Shown: positions 26,967 to 33,836 of the stretch, piece after piece
How the letters are laid out: each line of letters opens with the position of its first letter
How positions within the stretch are numbered: the first letter of the stretch is position 1
Assembly (NCBI GenBank): GCA_016219275.1
Contig: JACRBM010000056.1
Location: 104,852-168,851 of the forward strand
Reading direction: 5' to 3'
Source of the DNA: Chloroflexota bacterium
GTDB lineage: Bacteria; Chloroflexota; Anaerolineae; UBA4142
Length of the DNA: 64,000 bases
Notes under the pieces: model-generated
The model's input: only the letters and a program-made list of their open reading frames with translations
What the model was told of the DNA's origin: nothing
Database searches by the model: none
Program-made: the position numbers and the translations under genes

Positions 26967-28775
26967 ATGCCTGACTCGAAACTCGAATCGTTGCTCGTGG
27001 CGGATTGTGGCAGTGTCAACACCAAAGTCGGTTTGGTAGACTGGGTGGATGGCATCTACCGCTTTATCGGCGCGGGCACCGCCGCCACCACCAGCGACGA
27101 CATTACCGTCGGGTTGCGCCGCGCGGTGCAACAGGTCGAAGCGCGCACCGGGCGTCGTTTGTTGACGGACGATGGAAATATCATCGCGCCCGAACGCATC
27201 GGCGCGCAAGGTGTGGACGCGGTCGTCGCACTGACGAGCGCGCCGCCGCCGCTGCGCGTCGCAATCGTCGGCTTGAGCCGCGATGTCAGCGTCGCCAGCG
27301 CGCTGGACGCGATTCACGGCACGTACGCGACGGTGGTCGCGATCCTCGCGCTCGACGAGACGGGGCGGCGTTGGTTGCCAGTGGATTGGGATCAGGATGT
27401 TGTGACGGATCAGACCGGCATTCGCGTCGCGATGGCGCGGCGCAAGAGCGGCGAATCCACACCCGATCCTGCTGTCATCGCGGCAGAGGCGCTCGCGCAT
27501 TCCAAACCGGATGTGATCGTGCTGGTCGGCGGCGTGGATGGCGGCGCGACGAACAGCTTGTTCGAAATTACCAACTTGATCGCGTCCATTGTCGCTTCGC
27601 GCGAGGAGAGCGCGCGTCCGGTGATTATTTTCGCCGGCAATCGCGAGGTGCGTCCGCAGATCGCGCAACGGCTCGGCGATCTCACCGAGCTGCGCGTGGT
27701 GGACAATGTGCGTCCGACGATGGAACGCGCCGACCCGGCGGCGCTGCAAGCCGCGCTCGAATCGTTGTACGCCGAACGCAAAGTGGCATACCAGCCGGGT
27801 ATGGACGTGCTGTTGGGGATGACGCCCATCAACGTCGTTTCCACCGCGCGTGCGTTCGAGAACGTGGTGCGCTTTGTCGCGCGCTTGTTCGATTTGAACG
27901 TGCTCGGCGCGGACATCGGTAGCAACACGACGACGCTTGTCGTCGCGCGGCGCGAGGCGTACTCGCGCGTTGTGCGCGCCGACCTGGGTGTGGGACAAAA
28001 TATCGAGCGCGTGATCGCGGTGGGCGGCGTCGCGGCATTGCTCGATTGGTTGCCAATGGAGTTGACCGAAGACGACGCGTTGACGCGCTGTCTCAACCGC
28101 GCGGCGCACCCGCGTTCGATTCCGGTCACGCGCGAAGAAGCGCGCCTTGCTCAAGCCGCGGGACGCGTGGCGCTCATGTCCGCCGCGCGCGCGAGCAATG
28201 TGGACGTCAACGATCTCGATTTGATTTTGCTCACCGGCGGTTTGCTGGCAAACAACACGAACCTGGGCGCGATGGCGTTGCTCGCGCTCGACGCGTTGCA
28301 ACCCAGCGGCGTGTTTACACTCGCGGTGGATACCTTCGGGCTTGCGCCGGCGTTTGGCGCGCTCGCGGCGGTCAACGCCGAAGCCGCCGCGATGGTGCTC
28401 GAACGCGATGGCTTTGTGACGCTCGGCACGGTCATCGCGCCGTTGTCGAATCTGCGCGAAGGGCAAGTGGATCTGAACATCAAGATAAAACCGCAAGACG
28501 GCGGCGTGATGAATTTGGAAGTGCATCACGGTAGTCTGGAAATCGTGCCGCTGGCGCCGGGACAAAAAGCTCAGCTCGAGGTGCGCCCCGCGGTGGGTGT
28601 GAGTCTGGGGCGCGGACGACGCGGCGTGTTGAAAGCCGAAGTGGAAGGTGGCGCGCTCGGATTGATTATTGATGCGCGCGGGCGTCCCATCGCGCTGCCG
28701 GAGGATCCGGAAAAGCGGCGCACGAAAATTCAACAGTGGTACTGGGACATTGGCGGCGAGGTGGCGTATGGCTAA
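26967..28775 (+). CDS. Glutamate-mutase-L-like (MutL) ATPase
   Basis: A 602-residue protein of the GlmL/MutL family (actin-like ATPase fold). In clostridia this family accompanies coenzyme-B12-dependent glutamate mutase and is thought to act as a reactivating chaperone. The phosphate-1 motif VADCGSVNTKVGLVD is at residues 10-24, a second one, LGADIGSNTTTLVV, is near 315, and LILLTGG near 420. The duplicated actin-like halves are clear. No mutase S or E subunit genes are present, so the client here is unknown. The stop overlaps the next ATG by 8 bases. Confidence 0.8.
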   Translation: MPDSKLESLLVADCGSVNTKVGLVDWVDGIYRFIGAGTAATTSDDITVGLRRAVQQVEARTGRRLLTDDGNIIAPERIGAQGVDAVVALTSAPPPLRVAIVGLSRDVSVASALDAIHGTYATVVAILALDETGRRWLPVDWDQDVVTDQTGIRVAMARRKSGESTPDPAVIAAEALAHSKPDVIVLVGGVDGGATNSLFEITNLIASIVASREESARPVIIFAGNREVRPQIAQRLGDLTELRVVDNVRPTMERADPAALQAALESLYAERKVAYQPGMDVLLGMTPINVVSTARAFENVVRFVARLFDLNVLGADIGSNTTTLVVARREAYSRVVRADLGVGQNIERVIAVGGVAALLDWLPMELTEDDALTRCLNRAAHPRSIPVTREEARLAQAAGRVALMSAARASNVDVNDLDLILLTGGLLANNTNLGAMALLALDALQPSGVFTLAVDTFGLAPAFGALAAVNAEAAAMVLERDGFVTLGTVIAPLSNLREGQVDLNIKIKPQDGGVMNLEVHHGSLEIVPLAPGQKAQLEVRPAVGVSLGRGRRGVLKAEVEGGALGLIIDARGRPIALPEDPEKRRTKIQQWYWDIGGEVAYG

Positions 28776-29841
28776 TCGTCGTCTGCCTCCATTGACACAA
28801 ACGCGCGTCTTGACGCTCGCAAAAATTCGCCGCGAACGGGTTTTACCGGTGAACGGCGAAGTTCTCGTAACGATGGGCAGTCGCGTTGGGGCGCTCGACG
28901 TAGTGGCGCGCGCGGCGTCCGTCGGATTTTTGCGACCGGTCCCGCTCGCGCGGTACATGCACACGACCGAGACGACCTTGCCCAGTTTGATGAAAAAGCA
29001 AGTCGGCGACGATATTGTCGCGCGCGATGAAATCGCGTCCAAGCCGGAATTTTTCGGCGCGGCGCGCCGGGTGTATCGCGCGCCGGGGAACGGGCGCATC
29101 ACCGCATTGCAGGGCTCGTGGCTGACGATGGATTTGATGGACGCGCCGTTTGAATTGCGCGGGCATTATCGCGGGGCGATTGTGAACATTGTGCCGCGGC
29201 GCGGCGTGGTGATCGAAGCGAACGGCGCATTGGCGGAAGGTACGTGGGGCACGGGCAGCGAAGCGTATGGCATCCTCCGCAAAGCGGTGGACGCGCCGGG
29301 CAGCGTTTTGACCGACGAGCAGATTGACGTTTCCGCGCGCGGCGCGATTCTCCTCGCGGGCGCTGGGATCACCGAGACCGCGTTGCAACGCGCGGCGCAG
29401 GAACAAGCGGCGGGCTTGATTATCGGCAGCATCTCGGCTAAAATCAAATCACTGCTCGTGACCTTGTCTCTGCCTGTGATGGTGACTGAAGGGTTCGGCG
29501 AGATTCCGATGGCGTTGCCGATTTTCGAAATGCTCGCGCGTCACAGCGGCGAAGAAGCGTTTCTGGATGCCAAGATGCCCAACCCCGAAATTTTCATTCC
29601 CGCGTTGTCGGCGGCGGTGTCTGGTGAAACCGCACAGGTGCCTGCCACCCTAAGTTGCGAGATTGGCGCAACCGTTCGGATTACGAGCGGTCCCTTGATC
29701 GGGCAGGTCGGCAAAATCGCGGATGCGCCGGCATTGCCCCAGGTTTTGGAGAGTGGTATTTCCGTGTGGGGCGCGGAGGTCGAATTGCTGACCGGCAGTC
29801 GCGCGTTTGTGCCGTGGGAAAATCTTGAACTGATTGGTTGA
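28768..29841 (+). CDS. Partner protein of the MutL-like ATPase, unknown function
   Basis: A 357-residue protein starting at ATG 28768 inside the end of the previous gene (8-base overlap). The middle region, with HYRGAIVNIVPRRGVVIEANGAL and LLAGAGITETALQRAAQEQAAGLIIGSIS, suggests alpha/beta domains. The C-terminal end has a KOW-like beta-barrel pattern (GATVRITSGPLIGQVGKI ... VPWENLELIG). A GEVLVTMGSRVGALDVVA segment near the start resembles biotinyl-like barrel-sandwich folds. I do not assign a function; tight coupling suggests a complex with the ATPase. Confidence 0.65.
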   Translation: MANRRLPPLTQTRVLTLAKIRRERVLPVNGEVLVTMGSRVGALDVVARAASVGFLRPVPLARYMHTTETTLPSLMKKQVGDDIVARDEIASKPEFFGAARRVYRAPGNGRITALQGSWLTMDLMDAPFELRGHYRGAIVNIVPRRGVVIEANGALAEGTWGTGSEAYGILRKAVDAPGSVLTDEQIDVSARGAILLAGAGITETALQRAAQEQAAGLIIGSISAKIKSLLVTLSLPVMVTEGFGEIPMALPIFEMLARHSGEEAFLDAKMPNPEIFIPALSAAVSGETAQVPATLSCEIGATVRITSGPLIGQVGKIADAPALPQVLESGISVWGAEVELLTGSRAFVPWENLELIG

Positions 29842-29879
29842 GGACTGGGTCGTAACTCGTCACGAAAGGAGACTGAACG

Positions 29880-30332
29880 ATGTCAGAAATTACCCCAGCG
29901 GGCGGCGGTGGTTCGAGTCGCCAAGTGTTCATCATTCTCGCGATTGGTCTGGCGGGTTTGTTGATTTTGGGTTTGATCGGTCTGGGTGGTGTGTTCCTGT
30001 TCAATCAGATCGCGCGCCCCGCCGCAACGGCGACGCCGACGCGTGTTACGCCGACGGTCACACGAACCGTGGCAATTGCCGCGATTCCGACCGCGACCGA
30101 AGCGGCGACCGCAACCCCGGTTGTTCCTACGGTTGCCGCTCCTGCGACGGTTGCCGAACCGACTGCCGCCGGTAGCGTGACGGCGGCGACTACGACGACA
30201 CCCGGCACGGGCACACCGGCTGGCTCGTTACCGGAATCCGGCTTGGGGGAAGATTTGTTGCTCCTGGCGGGTGGCGTTGTGTTGGTGCTTGTGATCTTTG
30301 CCGCGCGACGCGCGCGGGTGAGCGCGGCGTAA
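29880..30332 (+). CDS. Thr/Ala/Pro-rich membrane protein with LPESG end
   Basis: A 150-residue protein: short Gly/Ser N-terminus, a membrane helix (about 16-42), a low-complexity extracytoplasmic stretch of TATPT/TAAT repeats (about 48-115), then LPESG, a second hydrophobic helix and an Arg-rich tail. The last three elements in order mimic a sortase sorting signal, but no sortase gene is in the window and the N-terminal helix is a poor signal peptide. RBS AAAGGAGAC precedes the ATG. It is the last gene of the cluster. Confidence 0.6.
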   Translation: MSEITPAGGGGSSRQVFIILAIGLAGLLILGLIGLGGVFLFNQIARPAATATPTRVTPTVTRTVAIAAIPTATEAATATPVVPTVAAPATVAEPTAAGSVTAATTTTPGTGTPAGSLPESGLGEDLLLLAGGVVLVLVIFAARRARVSAA

Positions 30333-30338
30333 ACGCGT

Positions 30339-30367
30339 TTGACATTTGTGCGCGCGCATGATATAGT
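30339..30367 (+). promoter_or_regulatory. Promoter of the trpS T-box leader
   Basis: A perfect TTGACA (30339-30344), 17 bases, then TATAGT (30362-30367). It starts 6 bases after the preceding stop codon, mirroring the arrangement at the trpE leader. Confidence 0.7.
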
Positions 30368-30373
30368 CGCGCA

Positions 30374-30806
30374 ACTTATTCAATCGAACAATGTGGATCC
30401 GGACGAGTAGCCGTCGTGTTCCGTTCAGCGAGTCGCACAGCGCGTGGTGCAAGTGCGATGCGGCAAGCGGCGGCGAATGGACCGGGGAGTTGCAAGCTGA
30501 ACCGCGCGTAGGCGCCTAGTAGGTGATGCCGGAGACGCCCCCGTTATCGTGGCGAAGGAAATTGATGTTTGAAGATAGAAATTAGAAATGGGAAGTTGGA
30601 GATTGGATGAAACCATTCAGAATCCAATTTCCATCGTCCAATTTCCAACCTCCAATTTTCAAACTGCGTTTCCAGAGTGAGACTGGCATATCCCTATCGT
30701 CTGCACGATGGGGATTTTTGCTGGGCTAACCAGGGTGGCACCACGGGCACGCTTTGCGGCTCGTCCCCGATTGCGCGGTACCTTGCGCGGGGCGAGCGTT
30801 TTTATT
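30374..30806 (+). promoter_or_regulatory. Tryptophan T-box riboswitch leader of trpS
   Basis: The leader has the T-box AGGGTGGCACCACGGG (30732-30747), then a GC-rich terminator with arms CTCGTCCCCG and CGGGGCGAG and a TTTTTATTTT tail ending near 30806. Stem I has GGACGAGTAG and a specifier region GGCGAATGGACCG with TGG at 30478-30480, the tryptophan codon. A block CCCCCGTTATCGTGGC before, and GCGTTTCC-AGAGTGAGACTGGC after, the heptad hairpin are shared nearly base for base with the trpE leader, so the two leaders are duplicates. Uncharged tRNA-Trp should allow read-through into trpS. Confidence 0.9.
30568..30662. repeat. Heptad-repeat hairpin inside the trpS T-box leader
   Basis: Six 7-base units (TTTGAAG, ATAGAAA, TTAGAAA, TGGGAAG, TTGGAGA, TTGGATG), an 11-base loop 30610-30620, then six units (AATCCAA, TTTCCAT, CGTCCAA, TTTCCAA, CCTCCAA, TTTTCAA). 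The halves are imperfect complements. Number of units, loop length and location match the trpE leader, while many bases differ. Confidence 0.85.
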
Positions 30807-30858
30807 TTCCGCCAATCAAGAATCTGAAATCGGCAATCGAAAATAATTGGGGGTTCCA

Positions 30859-31863
30859 ATGAAAAAACGAATCTTGACGGGCGACCGACCAACCGGTCTG
30901 TTGCACCTGGGTCACTATGTCGGCACGTTGGCGAACCGCGTGCGCTTGCAAGACGAGTACGAAGTGTTCTTGATCGTCGCGGATTATCACGCGCTTACGC
31001 GGCACACGGAAAAAGACCACGTCATCGCGACGAAACAATTCACGCGCGACCTCGTGCTCGATTATCTTTCGGTCGGGATTGATCCGAACAAGGCGACGAT
31101 CTACGTCCAGTCCGATGTGCCGAGTGTGTGCGAGCTGCACTTGCTCTTTTCGATGCTGACGACCGTGCCGCGCCTCGAACGCGTGCCGTCGCTCAAAGAA
31201 GTGATGGACGCCGAGCACATCGAAAACCCGTCGTATGGCTTGCTCGGTTACCCCGTATTGCAAGCGGCGGATATTTTGCACGTGCGCGCGCATCTCGTAC
31301 CCGTCGGCAAAGACCAGGAATCGCACATCGAAGTCACGCGCGAGATCGCGCGCCGCTTCAACTTTTTGTACGGCGGCGACGTGTTTCCAGAACCGGACGC
31401 GCTGATCGGCGAAGTGCCGACCTTGATGGGCACCGATGGCAAGGGCAAAATGTCCAAGAGCATCGGCAACGCGATTTTTCTCGCGGACGATGCGAAAACC
31501 GTGGATCAAAAAGTGCGCGGGATGTACACCGATCCCACGCGCGTGCGCGCAGACATTCCCGGCAATCCCGAAGGCAATCCGGTGTTTCAGTATCACGACG
31601 CGTTCAACCCGGACAAATCCGAGGTTGAGGACTTGAAAGAACGGTATCGCCAGGGCAAGGTCGGCGATGTCGAGGTGAAGAAAAAATTAGCGAAAGCGCT
31701 CAACGCGTTCCTCGATCCGATCCGGGAACGGCGCGCGTTTTACGCGAACAATCCCAATCAGGTGGACGACATTCTCGCGGCGGGCGTCGCCAAGGTGCGC
31801 CCCATTTCGCAAGAGACGGTTGATCTCGCGCGCGAAGCGATGGGGCTGGGTCGCATGATGTAA
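30859..31863 (+). CDS. trpS: Tryptophanyl-tRNA synthetase
   Basis: Charges tRNA-Trp. The 334-residue class I synthetase has the HIGH-type motif in [10 protein letters not shown] (residues 11-20), the KMSKS loop in [11 protein letters not shown], and Rossmann-fold segments [11 protein letters not shown] and [16 protein letters not shown] 30859 is chosen because GGGGG lies 5 bases upstream; the TTG at 30847 adds only four residues. Its expression should be controlled by the T-box leader, which also measures tRNA-Trp charging for the trp operon. Confidence 0.97.
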   Translation: MKKRILTGDRPTGLLHLGHYVGTLANRVRLQDEYEVFLIVADYHALTRHTEKDHVIATKQFTRDLVLDYLSVGIDPNKATIYVQSDVPSVCELHLLFSMLTTVPRLERVPSLKEVMDAEHIENPSYGLLGYPVLQAADILHVRAHLVPVGKDQESHIEVTREIARRFNFLYGGDVFPEPDALIGEVPTLMGTDGKGKMSKSIGNAIFLADDAKTVDQKVRGMYTDPTRVRADIPGNPEGNPVFQYHDAFNPDKSEVEDLKERYRQGKVGDVEVKKKLAKALNAFLDPIRERRAFYANNPNQVDDILAAGVAKVRPISQETVDLAREAMGLGRMM

Positions 31864-31952
31864 CTCAGGTTAGGTAAACACGTCTGACGTGTCAGTGATT
31901 CGCTGAGATAATCAATCGGCAAATAGAGTTCAATGAAATTGCTCGACGATTA

Positions 31953-32037
31953 ATCCATCCGGTGAGGATTCTCCTGATCGTTCTGATCCTCGGGTCTGGC
32001 GGCTTGGGTTTCAGCCGCTGGTCAAATCCGGATGAAT
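31953..32037 (+). ncRNA. Possible structured RNA (three-stem arrangement), unidentified
   Basis: In the 565-base spacer between trpS and the protease gene, ATCCATCCGG (31953-31962) pairs with CCGGATGAAT (32028-32037) except for one mismatch. It encloses two hairpins: GAGGAT/ATCCTC (31964-31991) and GCGGCT/AGCCGC (31999-32018). This forms a three-way junction. I tested purine riboswitch and hammerhead consensus by eye and neither fits. The spacer also has ACACGT-CTG-ACGTGT (31878-31892), CTCAGCT/AGCTGAG arms (32147-32179) and a T-run at 32228-32236. Whether it is transcribed is unknown. Confidence 0.35.
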
Positions 32038-32295
32038 CTAGGAATCTAGTTTGCCCCTTGACTAGAAGATCGGATTGTTTTATAGTTCAACACAAATTCG
32101 CGCGCTGACAACGCGATGGGATTGTTTTTTGACGGGAGCAATGACGCTCAGCTTGTGTTTTTGGACGCCTTGAGCTGAGTCGAGCAAATGGCGTAACCGA
32201 CCGTGACCACGCATCTAGCGCGGAGCGGTTTTTTTATTTGCGTCCGGCTTGATTTGATCCAAAAGGGTGATACCTATCCTCTGACGACCTTGTCA

Positions 32296-32335
32296 CAAAG
32301 GAGGTGATGCCACAACAAAGGAGGTGATGCCACAG
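32296..32335 (+). repeat. 20-bp tandem duplication containing a perfect anti-16S sequence
   Basis: Two adjacent copies of a 20-base unit, CAAAGGAGGTGATGCCACAA/G. Each contains AAAGGAGGTGAT, fully complementary to the usual 3' end of 16S rRNA. They lie about 95 bases upstream of the protease start, which has its own Shine-Dalgarno. Confidence 0.8.
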
Positions 32336-32428
32336 CATAGTGAGCAACTAGCGTTTGTGCCCGAGTCTTGGAATGGCTTTGGGTTTGCGTCGTTTGCAAA
32401 ACACAACACAAGGAGAGGAGTAAGGCAC

Positions 32429-33739
32429 ATGAAAAAAAGAATGTTACAGGTTGCATTTCTGACTGCAACTTTGTCCGCGCTGCTTCTCGTCGTACTCGTT
32501 CAGTCAGCGTCGGCTGGTACCTCTGCGGTCATTGATGAAGCCACCGCCCGGGCGAACTGTATTGCAGGGTACCCGGGAACGAGTGGGGCAGATCCGCTAT
32601 CGCCCTGCCAGTGGGATATGAAAGTGATCAACGCTGGAGCCGCTAACGCCAAAGCAACTGGTGTAGGTGTGAAGGTCGGCGTGATTGACGGCGGTGTTGA
32701 CTTTACCCATCCGGATCTCGCCGGCGGCATTGACGTTGCACGGTCGTGTTCGTTCATTTTTGACTCGACGCCCACAGCGGACCCGGCAGAAATCGCCAAC
32801 GGGAATTGTTCGAACAAGACTGCTGTACAAGACCTTCAGGGTCATGGCACACATGTCGCCACGACGATCGCCGGTCGAGTCAACGGAATCGGCATCGTGG
32901 GCGTGGCGCCGCAAGCTACGATTGTTGGCTTGAAAGCATGCACCATCGCTGGCTTTTGCTTCGCCGACTCGGTAGCGGCGGCGCTCCGCTACGCCGGCGA
33001 TCAGCGGCTGGATGTGGTGAATCTCAGTTTGTTCGCCGACCCGTACCTGTACTTCTGTGCCAATGAGGCAGGGCAGCGGGCTGTTCTCCAGGATCTCCAA
33101 AATGCCGCCCGCTACGCGCAGCAGCGCGGTGTGGTGATTGTCGCCGCCGCTGGCAATGAAGCGCATGATCTCGGTCATCCCACCATTGACGAGATCAGCC
33201 CGGACTGGCCGCTGGATTCAGCCATTGTACGTGAGGTGCGGAACAACTGCCGCGTCACACCGGCTGAACTGCCCGGCGTTGTGACCGTGTCGGCTTCCGG
33301 TGTCAACACCCTCGCCAGCTACTCGAATGTTGGCTCTCCAGTTGATGTCACTGCTCCGGGTGGCGATGCCGGACAGACCCCGTCCAGCGTATTCGGTCGC
33401 GGACGCATCCTGGCTGGCTGGTCGAGCACCGACGCCACCGGTTTATGGGAGGCGCTTGCTGGCGTCAACCGCGCCGTCGTGAGCGGCGGGGGCAGGTATG
33501 TATGGATTAGCGGCACTTCGATGGCTTCACCCCACGTCGCCGGTGTCGCGGCACTGATTCGTCAGAGGCACCCGGGCATGCCGCAGGGCGCGGTTGCGGC
33601 GTTAATCCGCTCGTCGGCTACGCCGCTCTCCTGCCCAGCGAATTGGCCCGCCACTGACCCACGTCGTTGCACCGGTGGACCTGGTCAAACATCGTTCTTC
33701 GGCGCGGGAATGGTTAACGCGTATGCGGCAGTCAAGTAG
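32429..33739 (+). CDS. Secreted subtilisin-like serine protease
   Basis: A 436-residue S8 family peptidase with a signal peptide (residues 1-28, MKKRMLQ then a hydrophobic run, cleavage likely after ASA). The triad is Asp87 in VGVIDGGVDFTHPDL, His139 in QGHGTHVATTIAG and Ser364 in SGTSMASPHVAGVAAL; oxyanion Asn243 is in VAAAGNE. Nine or so cysteines outside the core suggest disulphides. No inhibitor-I9 propeptide is obvious. ATG 32429 follows AGGAGAGGAG; the frame open to 32324 starts inside the tandem duplication. Base composition lacks the CGCGCG runs of all neighbours, suggesting horizontal transfer. A terminator follows. Confidence 0.93.
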   Translation: MKKRMLQVAFLTATLSALLLVVLVQSASAGTSAVIDEATARANCIAGYPGTSGADPLSPCQWDMKVINAGAANAKATGVGVKVGVIDGGVDFTHPDLAGGIDVARSCSFIFDSTPTADPAEIANGNCSNKTAVQDLQGHGTHVATTIAGRVNGIGIVGVAPQATIVGLKACTIAGFCFADSVAAALRYAGDQRLDVVNLSLFADPYLYFCANEAGQRAVLQDLQNAARYAQQRGVVIVAAAGNEAHDLGHPTIDEISPDWPLDSAIVREVRNNCRVTPAELPGVVTVSASGVNTLASYSNVGSPVDVTAPGGDAGQTPSSVFGRGRILAGWSSTDATGLWEALAGVNRAVVSGGGRYVWISGTSMASPHVAGVAALIRQRHPGMPQGAVAALIRSSATPLSCPANWPATDPRRCTGGPGQTSFFGAGMVNAYAAVK

Positions 33740-33801
33740 TCGTTGACGCACTGTCTTGGTGCGTGATTGTTGAATCTGCCGTAACCTGCTGAGAAAATAT
33801 T

Positions 33802-33836
33802 GCCCCACTCGTTTCGAGTGGGGCGATTCATTTTGA
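33802..33836. terminator. Terminator between the protease gene and clpB
   Basis: GCCCCACTCG / CGAGTGGGGC form a 10-bp stem with a TTT loop, followed by ATTCATTTT. It lies between convergent genes and may serve both. Confidence 0.75.

Noticed and set aside
26955..29102. 715-residue antisense frame over the MutL-like gene
   Set aside because: Arg/His-rich translation without domains; typical open antisense frame caused by CGCG-biased codons.
29905..29925. tRNA T-arm-like GGTTCGAGTC
   Set aside because: It lies in a coding sequence with no acceptor stem or anticodon arm around it; no tRNA gene was found in the window.
31953..32037. Hammerhead ribozyme or purine riboswitch
   Set aside because: The three-stem layout is suggestive, but neither the CUGAUGA/GAAA core nor the purine-riboswitch junction bases are present.
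32100..32240. c-di-GMP or other known riboswitch before the protease
   Set aside because: GACGC and a T-run caught the eye, but the conserved core and tetraloop-receptor pattern is missing.
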